Part shown: piece after piece, positions 1-11,015 of the stretch
How positions within the stretch are numbered: the first letter of the stretch is position 1
Layout: every line of letters begins with the position of its first letter
Assembly (NCBI RefSeq): GCF_036346295.1
Contig: NZ_CP107819.1
Location: forward strand, 8,308,001-8,372,000
Reading direction: 5' to 3'
DNA: 64,000 bases
Origin: Streptomyces sp. NBC_00536
Lineage (GTDB): Bacteria > Actinomycetota > Actinomycetes > Streptomycetales > Streptomycetaceae
Notes under the pieces: generated by a model
Told to the model about the DNA's origin: nothing
Database searches by the model: none
The model's input: only the letters and a program-made list of their open reading frames with translations
Program-made: the position numbers and the translations under genes

Positions 1-2
1 TC

Positions 3-3000
3 TCCCTCCGCGAGCACCCCTGGCTGGCCGACCACGTCGTGGCCGGCACCGTACTGGTGCCCGGGGCCGCCTTCGTGGAGATGGCCCTGTACGCGGGCGC
101 GCAGGCCGGCACGCCCGTCGTCGAGGAACTCACCCTGACCGCGCCCCTGCCGCTGCCCGCGGCCGGGAGCCTGGAGCTCCAGGTGAAGGTGGCGGGCGCG
201 GACGGTACGGGCGGGCGGGCCGTCACCGTCCACGCCCGCCACCGCGGCCCCACGGCGGGCACGGCGGGCACGGGCCCCTGGCGCCGACACGCCACGGGGA
301 CGCTCGTACCACAAGGGGAACCGGACCGGGGACGGCTCGCCACACCGGCGGGGGACCGTCCCTGGCCCCCGTCGGGCGCGGTCCCGATCGACCTCGACGG
401 CCCCCCGGGGACGCCGCCGGCCGCAGGAGCGTACGCGCGTCTGTCCCGCTCCGGACTCCGCTACGGGCCCGCTTTCCAGGGGCTGCGCGCCGCCTGGAGG
501 CTCGGTGCGGAGGTGTACGCCGAGGTGACCCTGCCCGAGACCGCCGACGTCACCGCGTCGGGCGCGGCCGCGGCCGCGACGGAATTCGCCCTGCATCCCG
601 CACTGCTCGACGCCGCGCTGCACACGGTGGCGCTCGCCGCTCTCCTCCCGGCGACGGACCGGGCACCGGGGGAGGACGAGACGCCTCCCCGGCACGAAGC
701 GCGCGCGGAATCGGTCGCCTTGCCGTTCTCCTTCACCGGGGTGCGCCTGCACGCCGCTGGTGCCCGGCGGCTGCGGGTGCGCCTGATGTCGCCCACGGCA
801 CCAGGCCCCGCCCGGCCCGGAGGGGCGGCGGACGCGCCGCCCGGCCACGTGGTCCCCGGGGCAGACGGCCGGATCGGGCTGGAGCTGACCGACGAGACGG
901 GCGCGCCCGTCGCGACGATCCACCGGCTCGACCTGCGGCCCTCGGCCCCGTCGCCCACCGATCCCGCCGTGGGCGAACCGCCCGCCGCGTCGCTCTTCCG
1001 CACGAGCTGGGCACCCGGGCCACCGGCGAGCGCGGACGCTCCGGTGCCCAAGTGGGGCCTGCTGACCGGCGCCGGGCCGCGGCACGCCCTGGCGCTCGCG
1101 GGCTCCGGCGTCCCGGTGTACCCCGACCTCGCGGCGGCGGTCGGCGACGCACCGGCGATCGTCGTCGCCCCGTGCCCCGCACCCGGCGTCGCCACCGACG
1201 GTGACGGTGACGGCGACGGTGACCACAGCCCGGCCGGGCAGGTGCACCGAACGGCCCGATGGGCCCTGGCGCTGGCGCGGGCCTGGCTGGTGGAGCCCCG
1301 CCTGGCCGACTCCCGCCTGGTCCTCGTCACCACCGGCGCCGTCGACACGGGCACCGCCGAGCCGGACACCGGCGCCGAGACCGGTACCGGCACCCGTGCC
1401 GTTAGGGGCTCCGCCACGGGCGACCCAGGACTCGCCCAGGCCGCGGTGTGGGGACTGATCCGCTCGGCGCAGCGCGAGAACCCGGGCCGTTTCACCCTGA
1501 TCGACCTGGACGACGACCCCCGCTCCGCGGCCGCGCTGCCCGCACTGCTGTCGGGGGCGCAGCCCGAGACCGTCGTGCGTCAGGGGGTGCCCCACCTCCC
1601 GCAACTCGTCCGCCTGCCCGGGACGGCGGCCGAGGCGGAACCCGGACGGCGCCTCGACCCGCGGGGCACCGTCCTGGTCACCGGCGCGAGCGGCTCGCTG
1701 GGGATGATGACGGTGCGTCACCTGGTCGCCGCGCACGGCGTCCGCCATCTGCTGCTCGCCGCCCGGCGCGGCTCCGCGGCACCGGGGATGGCCGAGCTGT
1801 GCGCCGAACTGTCCGCACGGGGTGCTCGGGTGACGGTGCGGGCGTGCGATGTCGCCGACCGGCGGGCACTCGCCGCCCTGCTCGACGACGTACCGGCGGC
1901 GCACCCGCTGACCGGGGTGGTGCACACCGCGGGCGTCCTGGACGACGGCATCGTCGTGGCGTACGACGGTGAACGGCTCGACCGGGTGCTGCGGCCCAAA
2001 GTGGACGCCGCCCTCGCGCTGCACGAGTTGACCGCGGACCGCGACCTCGCGCTGTTCGTCCTCTTTTCCTCGGTGGCCGGCGCGTTCGGTTCCGCCGGGC
2101 AGGCCGGCTACGCCGCGGCGAACTGCGTCCTGGACGCCCTGGCCCGCCATCGGCGCGGGCTCGCCCTGTCGGGGACCTCGATCGCCTGGGGCCCCTGGCG
2201 GCAGAGCGGCGGCATGATGGCGCACCTGACGGAGCGGGACCTGTCGCGGATGGCCCGCGCCGGCTTCGCCCCGCTCGCACCGCAGGAGGGCCTCGCCCTT
2301 TTCGACCAGGCCGTTCGCGGCGCCGACCCGGCCCCGGTGGCGGCCCGCCTCGATCCGGCCCGGGTGGCCGCCGCCCGCCCGGGCACGCCCGATGCCCCGC
2401 GCACCCCGCCCACCCCACCCACCGGTACGGCCGTCGAGAACGGCCAGGCCGTCCGGCCCGCCGCACCGCGCCCCACACCGCTCCCCGCACTGATCCGACG
2501 CCTCGCCGACGCGCCGCCCCCGCAGCGCGCCGACCTGCTGCTCGGCGAGGTCCAGGCCCTGGCGGCCGAGGTGCTCGGCCACACGGAGGACGACGGGGCG
2601 ATCGACCCGGACGACCTGTTGGCGGACTGGGGGCTCGATTCCCTGGCCGCGGTCGAGCTGCGCAATCGCCTCGCGACCGCGACCGGCACCGCGCTCCCGG
2701 CCACGCTGCTGTTCGACTTCCCGAGCCCCCGCGCGGTCGCCACCCACCTGGCGCAGCGGTACGCCCCACCGCCCCCCGAGCAGACCCGGACCACGGATCC
2801 GCACGCCGCCACTGCTACCGCGGCGGGCGGTCCGGCGCCCGAGGAGCAGCTCCCGGATTCCCTGAGCGGCCTCTTCCGCGCCGCCTGCGCACGGGGACGG
2901 ACCATGGACGCGATGGGGTTGCTGACGATCACCGCGCGCCTCCGCCCGGCCTTCGACCGCGCCGAGGCGCTGACGGCCGCGCCGCCGGCCGTTCCGCTCG

Positions 3001-3704
3001 CCTTCGGCGGAACGGGACCGCAGTTGCTCTGCTTCCCGGCGCTGAGCGCGCTCTCCGGACCGCAGGAGTACGCCCGGCTGGCCCGGGGGCTGCACGGACT
3101 GCAACCGGTCACGGCCCTGCCGCATCCCGGTTTCCAGCGGCCGGAGCGGCTGCCGGCCACACTGGACGCCTTCGTCACCGCCCAGGCCGCCGCCGTCCGG
3201 GCCGCCGCGGACGGCGAGCCGTTCGCCCTCCTCGGGCGTTCCGCGGGTGGCTGGGCGGCCCAGGCCGTGGCGGAACGCTTGGCGACGGAGGGCGCGGCCC
3301 CGGCCGCCGTCATCGTGCTGGACACCTATCCCGCCGCCCGCGCCGACGCCGACGAAGCCCTCTCCCAGATGACGTCCGACATGCTCGGCCGGGCCGCCCG
3401 GTTCGCCTCCGCCGACCCCGACCGCCTCACGGCCATGGCCGCGTACTTCGCCCTGTTCTCCGACTGGCGCCCCGCGCGGCCGGCGGCCCCGACCCTCTTC
3501 GTCCGTGCCGGGGAACCCCTCCCCGGCACGGCACCGGCCCCCGCATGGCCGCTGCCCCACAGCGAAGTCACCGTTCCGGGCGACCACTTCACGCTCCTGG
3601 AGAGCCACGCGCGCTCCACCGCCCACACCGTCCACCAGTGGCTGGCCGCCCTACCCCAGGCCAGGTCAGATTTTTCCAATCCAAGCCCGCCAGTGGGCCG
3701 GTAG
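3..3704 (+). CDS. Type I modular polyketide synthase, C-terminal part (DH-KR-ACP-TE), 5' end outside window
   Basis: The reading frame is already open at base 3, so this is the end of a larger PKS; no KS or AT is visible. The DH domain opens with the catalytic His (codon 33-35) in a [13 protein letters not shown] motif and has a later HPALLDAA motif near 595-620. The KR has its Rossmann motif [13 protein letters not shown] near 1667, an LDD motif near 1935 (usual mark of a B-type ketoreductase) and the active Tyr at 2109-2111. The ACP carries GLDSL with the phosphopantetheine Ser at 2640-2642. The terminal thioesterase has GRSAGG (Ser 3240-3242), an Asp at 3321-3323 and a His at 3585-3587, a plausible triad. 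This is therefore the last module of an assembly line: it would reduce and dehydrate the beta-keto group and release the chain. A Pro/Ala-rich linker (about 2400-2520) separates KR and ACP. The product cannot be told from this fragment. Confidence 0.95.
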   Translation, partial: SLREHPWLADHVVAGTVLVPGAAFVEMALYAGAQAGTPVVEELTLTAPLPLPAAGSLELQVKVAGADGTGGRAVTVHARHRGPTAGTAGTGPWRRHATGTLVPQGEPDRGRLATPAGDRPWPPSGAVPIDLDGPPGTPPAAGAYARLSRSGLRYGPAFQGLRAAWRLGAEVYAEVTLPETADVTASGAAAAATEFALHPALLDAALHTVALAALLPATDRAPGEDETPPRHEARAESVALPFSFTGVRLHAAGARRLRVRLMSPTAPGPARPGGAADAPPGHVVPGADGRIGLELTDETGAPVATIHRLDLRPSAPSPTDPAVGEPPAASLFRTSWAPGPPASADAPVPKWGLLTGAGPRHALALAGSGVPVYPDLAAAVGDAPAIVVAPCPAPGVATDGDGDGDGDHSPAGQVHRTARWALALARAWLVEPRLADSRLVLVTTGAVDTGTAEPDTGAETGTGTRAVRGSATGDPGLAQAAVWGLIRSAQRENPGRFTLIDLDDDPRSAAALPALLSGAQPETVVRQGVPHLPQLVRLPGTAAEAEPGRRLDPRGTVLVTGASGSLGMMTVRHLVAAHGVRHLLLAARRGSAAPGMAELCAELSARGARVTVRACDVADRRALAALLDDVPAAHPLTGVVHTAGVLDDGIVVAYDGERLDRVLRPKVDAALALHELTADRDLALFVLFSSVAGAFGSAGQAGYAAANCVLDALARHRRGLALSGTSIAWGPWRQSGGMMAHLTERDLSRMARAGFAPLAPQEGLALFDQAVRGADPAPVAARLDPARVAAARPGTPDAPRTPPTPPTGTAVENGQAVRPAAPRPTPLPALIRRLADAPPPQRADLLLGEVQALAAEVLGHTEDDGAIDPDDLLADWGLDSLAAVELRNRLATATGTALPATLLFDFPSPRAVATHLAQRYAPPPPEQTRTTDPHAATATAAGGPAPEEQLPDSLSGLFRAACARGRTMDAMGLLTITARLRPAFDRAEALTAAPPAVPLAFGGTGPQLLCFPALSALSGPQEYARLARGLHGLQPVTALPHPGFQRPERLPATLDAFVTAQAAAVRAAADGEPFALLGRSAGGWAAQAVAERLATEGAAPAAVIVLDTYPAARADADEALSQMTSDMLGRAARFASADPDRLTAMAAYFALFSDWRPARPAAPTLFVRAGEPLPGTAPAPAWPLPHSEVTVPGDHFTLLESHARSTAHTVHQWLAALPQARSDFSNPSPPVGR

Positions 3705-3795
3705 GTTCCCACCCCGGCCCGGAACGAGCCCCCACGGCTGTGGAGGGATGCATGATCGCGTTCCGGCGGACGTCCACGGGGTTGGAGGGGTCTTG

Positions 3796-6700
3796 GTGCC
3801 TGGGGGTAGTGGCAGAGCGCGATTATCCGCGCGGTCGTGGCTACGGATGATCGTCTTCGCGCTGGCGATGGCTTTGGTGGTGTCACTGGCGCAGGCGGGG
3901 AGCACGCCCCCCGCGTCGGCGGCATCGGCGGGGTCCGGGAAGGTGCCGCGGAACCTGCCGCTCCTTTCGGTCTCGTCACCCGGCGAGCAGAAACCGCAGG
4001 GGCCGGGGGCCGAGCCGAAGCAGCCGAAGGCCGACTTCGCGCCTTTGGCGACCGGCGAGCACGCCCGGTTCGACGCGCGAAGGGCGGTGCACGGCGCCGA
4101 CGCCGACTCCGCACCGCAGACCCGTCCGGTCGCCCCGGTCGATGGCGCGGTGGTGGGCACCGAGACCCCGCTGTTGCAGGTGGACTCGGTCGGTGACGGT
4201 TTCCTGTACTGCTTCAAGATCTCCACCGGGTTCGACGGCCGCTCGGGCAGCGTGGTGGATTCCGGGTGCCTCGACCAGCCGCAGTGGACGGTCCCCAAGC
4301 ACGTGCTGCACGACGGGGGCCGCTACACCTGGACGGTGGCCACCGCCGTGGCCGGCGCGACGACGGCGACGTCGCCGCTGTGGGTCGGGCACTTCACGGT
4401 CAACCAGCGGGTGGGCGATCCGGGACCGGCGCCGACCGACCACCTGGGGCCGGTGACGGTGAACCTGTTCAACGGCAACGCGCACGTCGAGGCCGCCGGC
4501 CCGGCGTTCCAGACCGTTGGCGGGTCGGCCGGGGTGAGCCTCGCCTACAACTCGCGGCAGGGCGCGCCGCACGGAGTGCGCGCCTCCTACTTCAACGACT
4601 CGCGGCACACCGGCACCCCGGACGCGACCCCTGTGATGGTGCGCGGCGAGTCGCAGGTCAACCTGGACTGGGGCGTCCCGTGGACCGGCAACCCGGACAA
4701 CCAGCCGTGGCGGGACAATCCCATGCCGCCGGCACTGGACAAGAACTGGTTCGTCGTGCGCTGGGAGGGCCAGTTCAAGGCCGCGGTCACCGGGGACTTC
4801 CAGTTTGCGGGCGCGCACACCGACGGCGCGCGGGTCTGGGTGGGCGACAAGCTCGTCTACGACAACCCCAGCCCCGCCGATCCCGGCGACGACTTCCTGC
4901 TGCCCGGCGCGCACCAGGCCCAGGAAGTCGCCCTCAAGGCCGGTCAGTTGGTGCCGCTGCGCGTCGAGCTGTACCACCGCTCCGACCAGCGCCCCCGCAT
5001 GGTGCTGTGGGCCAAGAGCAGCACCGGCCCCGATGACCAGCGCACCCACAACCTGCAACCGCGGATCGTGCCGACGGAGTGGCTCCTCTCCTCGGACTCA
5101 CAGTCGCTGCCCGCGGGCTGGACTCTGTCGGCGCAGTCCAGCGGCTACAGCCACGCCGAGATGCTGGACGGATCGGTGGTGCTCACCGACTCCGCCGGCG
5201 GCAAGCACACCTGGGCCAAGGCGTCCACGGGCGGCTACACGCCGCCGGTGGGCGAGGACGGCGTGCTCGCCTTCGACAGCAAGGGCCAGATCACGGTCAC
5301 CGAGGGCGAAACGGTGTCACTGTTCAGCCCCGATGGCGCGCTGGCCGCGGTGGAGTCGGTACTGGACGGGAAGAAGCCCGCCGCCCTGCAGTACGTCTAC
5401 AGCGGGACACCACCGCGCCTGACCCGGATCAAGGACCCGGTCTCCGGCCGCTCCCACCAGCTGTTCTACAACACCGACGGCAGCGACAGCTGTTACGGCG
5501 GGACGTCCCGCCCGCCGGGCGCGGACCAGGCACCACTACAGATGCTGTGCCGGATCCGCTACTGGGACGGCAGCGAGACCCGCCTGTGGTACCAGATGGG
5601 CACCCTGGCCCGGATCGAGAACCCCGGCGCGTCCATGCAGGACTTCGATTACGTCGGCCGGGCCTCGGCCAAACAGCTCTACGACGAGGCCGGCGACAAC
5701 GAGGAGGAGAAGCAGAAGGCCCTCGACAGCATCGGGCCGCTGGCCACCCTCCGCGGCGGCCTGGCCTACGACTGGGTGGCCCGCCAGGCCCCGTCCGAGG
5801 AGAACGGGTGCACCAACACCAGTGACACGGCGGCCGCTTGTACGGTGATCGGCTACGCCTCCGTGATCGAACAGCCTCAGGAACCGCCGGCCCTGCGCGC
5901 GGTCCAGGTGCTGGCCCCGGCCCCGGACGGCCGCTCGAGCGGGCTGCGGGCCGAGCACTTCTACCAGTACTACCTCGAACGCAAGCAGGCCACCGTGGCC
6001 CTGGCGGGGGTGTACGACTCCACCCGCTCGCGCACCGCGACGTACGACGACGCGGGCCGCACCCTGGTCACCACCGACTTCACCGGCGCGACCATTTCCG
6101 CCGAGTGGAACGCGAAGGACCAGGCCACCGCCGCGGTCGACAGCGCCGGCCGGCGCTCCACCACGGTCTACGACCACGCCGACCGCCCGGTCGACAAGTA
6201 CGGCCCGGCACCGGCGACGTGCTTCACCGGCCAGACCCCGACACCCTCGTGCGCGGCGAAGATGCCGCACAGCCATACCAGTTACGACGAGGGGCTCGCG
6301 GGACTCTCGGCTGCCTTCTACGACAACCCGGAACTGTCAGGCGTACCCACCTCCTTCGCCACTGGCGTGGGTGCCAGCGACGGGGCGTTGTCCCGCTCGT
6401 GGGGGGCGAGCCCGCCGGTGGCGAACACCGGTGGCTGGTCGGGCCGGTTCACCGGCGAGGTGCAGTTCCCCACCACCGGCGAATACGGTCTCGGATTCAC
6501 CGCGGTCGACGGCGTGCGCCTGTGGGTGGACGACGTACTGACCGTCGACAGCTGGAGCGACAAACCCTCCACCGCGGTCACTGGCAAGTACACCAACACC
6601 GCGGCCGGCAGCCGCCACCGCGTCCGCGTCGACTACTACAACCGCACGGGCAAGACGGGTGCCCTGGCCTTCACCTGGACCCAGCCCGGCGTCGGCGGAC

Positions 6701-9621
6701 CGGTTCCCGTGCCAGGGGCGAACCTCGCACCCCGCTACGGCTGGGCGACCAGCTCCACCACCGACGACACCTCCGGCGGCGACAAGGAACGGGCCCCGTC
6801 CAAGCGCAGCACCAGCAGTTACTCCGACCCGGCGGCGGGCATCGATCCGGTGTACGGGCTCCAGGTGTCCAGCACGCTCGATCCCGACGGGCTGGGCCTG
6901 ACCTCCCGGACCACCTATGAGCGACCGGGTGAGAACTACCTGCGCAAACTCGCCACGGCCATGTCCGCCGGCGACATCACCAACCCCGACAAGCGCAGCA
7001 CGACCGTGTACTACGGCGACAGCGAGACGCGCGCCAACCCCTGTGACCCGAACGCTCCCGCCGCCAACCAGGGCGGCCTGGCGAAGACCGCCACGGCGGC
7101 GAGACCGGGCACCGGACCAGCCCTCACGGGCGAGACGGTGTACGACGAAACCGGCCGTGTGGTGGCGCAGCGCATCAACGACGAGGCGTGGTCCTGCAAC
7201 AGCTACGACGTACGCGGCCGGGTGGTGAAGAAGAGCACGCCCGCGTACGGCGGCAAGGCGGCCCACACCGTCGTCATCGACTATGCCGTCGGCGGTGACC
7301 CGCTTACGTCGAAGGTGACCGACGAGAACGGATCGATCACCACCGTGATCGACCTGCTGAGCCAGGAGGTCGGCTACACCGACGCCAACGGCGTCACCTC
7401 CAGGTCCACCTATGACCAGGTCGGACGGCTGACGACGGACACCACCACGGTCAAGGGAGTGTCCAGCACGGTGACGTACACCTGGAACGACGGCAACCAG
7501 TTGACCAACGTCAAGCTGGACGGCACCACCGTCGCCACCCCCGCCTACGACGCCTCCGCCGAACTGACCGGTGTCGCCTACGGCAACGGATCCCGTCTCG
7601 CCTCGCTGACGCGTAACGACGCCGGCAAGCCGACCGCGTTGGCGTGGAAGACCTCCGCATCCACGGTGGTCGACACCGTCGCCCGTTCCCGCGACAACCG
7701 CGTCACCGACGACACGGTGACCGCGGACGGCAAACCCGTCGCGAACTACTCCTACACCTACGACGTCATCGGCCGGTTGACCGCGGCGACCGTCCCGCAC
7801 CACCAGCTCGGCTACCGGTTCGACCCGGCGGACGGCTGTGGTACGGCCAAGACGGCAGGGCTGAACACCAACCGGACCTCGTCCACCGACAGCCTCGACG
7901 GCGGTCCGGCGGTCACCACCAACTACTGCTACGACGGCGCCGACCGGCTGACCTCCACCAGCGGCGGCCTCGCACTCGCAGTTGCCTACGACACGCACGG
8001 AGACACGGTCCAGCTGGGCGGCGACACCCTCGGCTACGACTCCGCCAAGCGCCACGTCCAGACCACGACCGCGTCCGGTACCTCGATCTCCTACACCAGG
8101 GACTCGGCCGACAGGCTGATCGCCCGCACGGCCGTCGGTGCCGCCGACCTGTCGAAGAACGGGACCACCCGCTACTCCTACAGCTCCAAGCACGACAACG
8201 CGGATCTCATCCTGGGCAAGGACGGCAGCCTGCTGCAGCGCATCGTGGCGCTGCCCGGCGGAGTGCTGCTGACCAAGAACTACGACCGGTCCGCCACCAC
8301 CAACTGGGCCTACCCCAACATCCACGGTGACGTGCTGTTCACCGCGGACGGGTCCGCCACTCGCACCGGCGACATCCGGCTTTATGACCCGTACGGTCAG
8401 AACATCGACCCCGCTACCGGTGCGCTGGCCGACATCCCCGTCCCGGCCACCGCGGCCGGTGGGATGGACTTCGGGTGGCTGGGCCAGTACGAGCGGCCGG
8501 TGGAACACCTGGCGGGCCAGCAGGCCATCGAGATGGGCGCCCGTGTCTACCTGCCGGTGCTCGGCCGTTTCCTGCAGGTCGACCCGGTGCAGGGCGGATC
8601 GGCCAACGATTACGACTACGTCAATGCGGACCCGATCAACGGCCTGGACCTCGCGGGCACCTTCGGCTGGAAATCGGTGGTCTCCACCGCCACCAAGGCG
8701 GCGGAGGTGGTGGCCTTCGTGCCGGGGCCGATCGGTACGGTCGCCTCCGGGGTGGCCGTGGCCGGCCAGCTCGCGCAGGGCAACAAGCAGGCCGCGGCGA
8801 TGGACGCGCTGGGCATGATTCCCGGCGGCAAGCTCGTCGGCACCATGGCCAAGACCGCCGGCAAGGAGGCCTCGACACTGGGGAAGGCCGCCGAGGCCTT
8901 GGAGAACGGGTGCAATTCCTTCGCCCCCGACACCCCGGTGGTGATGGCAGACGGCACCACCAAACCGATCAGTGACGTCCAAGAAGGTGACCTGGTCCAA
9001 GCCACGGACCCCGCCACCGGTCACACCGTGGATGAACCCGTCGCGGACGTCATCACCGGCCACGGCACCAAGCACCTGATCGACATCGGCGTCGAGGGGG
9101 CCCAGCCGGTGACCATCACCGCCACCGCCAACCATCCCCTCTGGACCCAGGGCCAGGGCTGGGTCGACGCCGGGGACATCAGGACCGGTGACCTGGTCCG
9201 CGGTGGGCCCGGCTCTGCAGCCGTGCGGGTCGGCTCCGTCCACGACCGCGGCGAGGTGGCTGATCAAACCGTCTTCAACCTGAGTGTCAGCCGCATCCAC
9301 ACCTACTACGTCGCGGCCGGGCCGAAGCAGATCCTGGTGCACAACGCTGCTGCGTGCGACAGATCATTCAAGAACTTCACGCAGGCCGGTAAGAGGGACG
9401 TCGCCGACGCCAACGCCGACAAGTACAACGGATACCACCTCTGCGAATGGTGCGGCAGGGAGGTCACCAAACCGGCGCAGTCACAGCGCGGTGTGACTCC
9501 CTCTCCCGACGAGTGGAATGTCGACCACAAGATTCCGAAGGCCCAGGGCGGGGCCGGGAGCCCCGACAACGGTCAGTTGCTCTGTCGCCCGTGCAACGGC
9601 TGGAAATCAGACGGGTATTAG
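3796..9621 (+). CDS. Secreted RHS/YD-repeat polymorphic toxin with PA14, Hint and HNH nuclease domains
   Basis: About 1,941 residues. I chose GTG 3796 because GGAGGGG lies 5 bases upstream and it gives a basic N-region before a hydrophobic signal segment ([18 protein letters not shown]) ending in an Ala-rich cleavage site; an ATG at 3748 has its Shine-Dalgarno too close. Domains in order: PA14-like around residues 262-420; YD/RHS repeats; a second PA14-like domain about 837-968; more YD repeats; the RHS-associated core about 1455-1620 ([21 protein letters not shown]); a Hint domain about 1706-1850 starting at Cys1706 with an NHPLW motif and ending VHN; and a 90-residue tip with [18 protein letters not shown] and LLCRPCN, an HNH-type nuclease. 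In this family the shell houses the toxin and Hint cleavage releases it into a rival cell. The tip should therefore be a DNase or RNase. An in-frame TTA codon (3823-3825) lies at codon 10. No obvious immunity gene follows. Confidence 0.93.
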   Translation: MPGGSGRARLSARSWLRMIVFALAMALVVSLAQAGSTPPASAASAGSGKVPRNLPLLSVSSPGEQKPQGPGAEPKQPKADFAPLATGEHARFDARRAVHGADADSAPQTRPVAPVDGAVVGTETPLLQVDSVGDGFLYCFKISTGFDGRSGSVVDSGCLDQPQWTVPKHVLHDGGRYTWTVATAVAGATTATSPLWVGHFTVNQRVGDPGPAPTDHLGPVTVNLFNGNAHVEAAGPAFQTVGGSAGVSLAYNSRQGAPHGVRASYFNDSRHTGTPDATPVMVRGESQVNLDWGVPWTGNPDNQPWRDNPMPPALDKNWFVVRWEGQFKAAVTGDFQFAGAHTDGARVWVGDKLVYDNPSPADPGDDFLLPGAHQAQEVALKAGQLVPLRVELYHRSDQRPRMVLWAKSSTGPDDQRTHNLQPRIVPTEWLLSSDSQSLPAGWTLSAQSSGYSHAEMLDGSVVLTDSAGGKHTWAKASTGGYTPPVGEDGVLAFDSKGQITVTEGETVSLFSPDGALAAVESVLDGKKPAALQYVYSGTPPRLTRIKDPVSGRSHQLFYNTDGSDSCYGGTSRPPGADQAPLQMLCRIRYWDGSETRLWYQMGTLARIENPGASMQDFDYVGRASAKQLYDEAGDNEEEKQKALDSIGPLATLRGGLAYDWVARQAPSEENGCTNTSDTAAACTVIGYASVIEQPQEPPALRAVQVLAPAPDGRSSGLRAEHFYQYYLERKQATVALAGVYDSTRSRTATYDDAGRTLVTTDFTGATISAEWNAKDQATAAVDSAGRRSTTVYDHADRPVDKYGPAPATCFTGQTPTPSCAAKMPHSHTSYDEGLAGLSAAFYDNPELSGVPTSFATGVGASDGALSRSWGASPPVANTGGWSGRFTGEVQFPTTGEYGLGFTAVDGVRLWVDDVLTVDSWSDKPSTAVTGKYTNTAAGSRHRVRVDYYNRTGKTGALAFTWTQPGVGGPVPVPGANLAPRYGWATSSTTDDTSGGDKERAPSKRSTSSYSDPAAGIDPVYGLQVSSTLDPDGLGLTSRTTYERPGENYLRKLATAMSAGDITNPDKRSTTVYYGDSETRANPCDPNAPAANQGGLAKTATAARPGTGPALTGETVYDETGRVVAQRINDEAWSCNSYDVRGRVVKKSTPAYGGKAAHTVVIDYAVGGDPLTSKVTDENGSITTVIDLLSQEVGYTDANGVTSRSTYDQVGRLTTDTTTVKGVSSTVTYTWNDGNQLTNVKLDGTTVATPAYDASAELTGVAYGNGSRLASLTRNDAGKPTALAWKTSASTVVDTVARSRDNRVTDDTVTADGKPVANYSYTYDVIGRLTAATVPHHQLGYRFDPADGCGTAKTAGLNTNRTSSTDSLDGGPAVTTNYCYDGADRLTSTSGGLALAVAYDTHGDTVQLGGDTLGYDSAKRHVQTTTASGTSISYTRDSADRLIARTAVGAADLSKNGTTRYSYSSKHDNADLILGKDGSLLQRIVALPGGVLLTKNYDRSATTNWAYPNIHGDVLFTADGSATRTGDIRLYDPYGQNIDPATGALADIPVPATAAGGMDFGWLGQYERPVEHLAGQQAIEMGARVYLPVLGRFLQVDPVQGGSANDYDYVNADPINGLDLAGTFGWKSVVSTATKAAEVVAFVPGPIGTVASGVAVAGQLAQGNKQAAAMDALGMIPGGKLVGTMAKTAGKEASTLGKAAEALENGCNSFAPDTPVVMADGTTKPISDVQEGDLVQATDPATGHTVDEPVADVITGHGTKHLIDIGVEGAQPVTITATANHPLWTQGQGWVDAGDIRTGDLVRGGPGSAAVRVGSVHDRGEVADQTVFNLSVSRIHTYYVAAGPKQILVHNAAACDRSFKNFTQAGKRDVADANADKYNGYHLCEWCGREVTKPAQSQRGVTPSPDEWNVDHKIPKAQGGAGSPDNGQLLCRPCNGWKSDGY

Positions 9622-9624
9622 GGC

Positions 9625-9638
9625 TTCCGCGCGCGGAA
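9625..9638. terminator. Short perfect palindrome after the RHS toxin
   Basis: TTCCGCGCGCGGAA is a perfect 14-bp palindrome starting 3 bases after the toxin stop codon, and its outer flanks (GGGC and GCCC) can add pairing. It may act as a hairpin terminator or attenuator between the toxin and the lectin gene 40 bases downstream. There is no T-tract, so this is tentative. Confidence 0.4.
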
Positions 9639-9679
9639 CAGCCCCAACTTGATGCGGGTACCAGGAAAGGATCACGCTG

Positions 9680-10783
9680 GTGGTAAGAGAAGCAACGAAA
9701 CGCAGACGAGCCGCATGGGCGAGGGCAACCGTCCTCGTGGCGGCGCTGTGCGCGGCCGTGGGGATCATGGCGTCCCCCGCTGTCGCGGCGCCCGAGGGCA
9801 GCGAGGCAGCAACCGCACTGATCCAGTTGACATTCACCAACGTCAGCAACGGAAAACTGCTGGACGTCCAGGACGGCAGCTACGACGACAGCGCGCCCAT
9901 CTCCGTCAACCCGGCGCCGGGGTCCGCCACGACGTGGCGCATCAACACCGGCACCAGCCTCGGCTCGGGGTTCGCCATCGTCAACAACACGACCGGCAAG
10001 TGCATGGACCTGACCACCGCCCGCTACCAACTGCGGCAACAGCCCTGTGACGGGCGCGCGTCCGAGCAGTGGTACTTCCAGCCGATCGCCGGATCGGCAC
10101 AGAAGGCGTTCAGGATCCGCCAGGTCGGCGACAACTCCTGCCTGACCGTCCAGATCCCTCCCAGCACTGACAACTGGGTGTACACCTACCGCTGCGACAA
10201 CACGCCGTACCAGCAGTGGACGCTGCCCGCCGCGGTCTACCAGACGGCCTGGAACGCCGCCGTGGACTACGCGGCCGGCCGCTGCAACAAGGACACCGCG
10301 ACCTGCGTGTGGTCCACGACCAGTCAGACACCTCCGTTCACGCTGCCGGAGACGTGCGTCTCTCCGATCTGGTTCAACGACACCTCGACCACGATTCCGT
10401 GGGAGTTCACGCTGAACACCAGCACGGGGTGGAGCAACAGCATCGGCGTCAAACTGGGGGGAAGCCTGGCCGCCGAGGGCACCATCGGTGTCGCCAAGCT
10501 CACGCTCACCGTCTCCGCCGAGGTCAGCGGCCAGACCACGGTGGACCTCAAGCAGGAAATGGGCAACAAGCTGACCGTGAGTGTGCCCCCGCGCCAGTAC
10601 GGGTGGGTCACGCTGTCGGAGCTGGCCACCAAGGCCACCGGAACCTGGACGTTCGACGCACAGGGCTTCCCGTGGACCGCCGACGACACCATCACCGTGC
10701 CCCTCAAGTACGACGTCAACGGCGGCGCGAGCATCTACAGCGCCCGGACCAGGGCGACGTTCACCAACTGCGCCGGAACGTAG
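9680..10783 (+). CDS. Secreted ricin-B-type lectin with a beta-rich, aerolysin/MTX2-like C-terminal region
   Basis: A 367-residue protein starting at GTG 9680, with AGGAAAGGA about 9 bases upstream. The N-terminus (KRRRAAWARATVLVAALCAAVGIMASPAVA) is a clear Sec signal peptide. Residues about 50-190 form a ricin-B beta-trefoil lectin: three QxW-like repeats (TTWRI, EQWYF, QQWTL) and paired Cys residues. Residues about 215-365 have alternating polar/hydrophobic Ser/Thr-rich strands (GVKLGGSLAAEG, LTVSAEVSGQTTV, KLTVSVPPRQYGWV), the texture seen in ETX/MTX2 and aerolysin-like pore formers; this second assignment is inference from pattern only. The protein is exported and probably binds sugars. 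It lies 58 bases after the RHS toxin on the same strand, so the two may be co-expressed as secreted antagonistic or colonisation factors. It has a signal peptide and so is a poor candidate for a cytoplasmic immunity protein. Confidence 0.85.
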   Translation: MVREATKRRRAAWARATVLVAALCAAVGIMASPAVAAPEGSEAATALIQLTFTNVSNGKLLDVQDGSYDDSAPISVNPAPGSATTWRINTGTSLGSGFAIVNNTTGKCMDLTTARYQLRQQPCDGRASEQWYFQPIAGSAQKAFRIRQVGDNSCLTVQIPPSTDNWVYTYRCDNTPYQQWTLPAAVYQTAWNAAVDYAAGRCNKDTATCVWSTTSQTPPFTLPETCVSPIWFNDTSTTIPWEFTLNTSTGWSNSIGVKLGGSLAAEGTIGVAKLTLTVSAEVSGQTTVDLKQEMGNKLTVSVPPRQYGWVTLSELATKATGTWTFDAQGFPWTADDTITVPLKYDVNGGASIYSARTRATFTNCAGT

Positions 10784-10846
10784 CAGAGGTCTTCCCGCCG
10801 GGGCGGCGGCGCCAGCGGCAGCTCGACTGCCTGCCCCGGAGCCTGG

Positions 10847-10882
10847 GCTCCCGGCACCCGGACACGCTCCGGGCCCGGGAGC
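10847..10882. terminator. Nested GC-rich hairpin between convergent genes
   Basis: GCTCCCGG (10847-10854) pairs with CCGGGAGC (10875-10882), and inside it CCCGGA (10857-10862) pairs with TCCGGG (10868-10873) around a 5-base loop. It lies in the 232-bp gap between the convergent lectin and CHAT genes. That is the expected place for a bidirectional, T-tract-less actinobacterial terminator. Confidence 0.6.
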
Positions 10883-11015
10883 GCCTGGCGTTCTGGCTCT
10901 GCCGGGAGCGCGTCTGTCGGCGACGCCTTGCCGGGGTGTCGAACGGCTACCTCACCGGCCCCGTCTTCGCGGGCCGGAACGCACAGCGCGTCGGCGGCGC
11001 CTGAAGGGCCGTGGC

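Noticed and set aside
1..3704. PKS fragment as part of the 21.6-46.7 kb cluster
   Set aside because: It is 18 kb away, separated by toxin, CHAT and kinase loci, and the PKS ends with its own thioesterase.
6337..9342. Very long reading frame on the minus strand opposite the RHS gene
   Set aside because: It is a GC-driven shadow: Val/Gly/Arg/His-rich with no domain, while the plus strand has clear RHS, Hint and HNH motifs.
9464..10039. Possible immunity gene on the minus strand after the toxin
   Set aside because: It lies antisense to both the toxin tip and the lectin signal region, is Arg-rich without a fold, and has no ribosome site.
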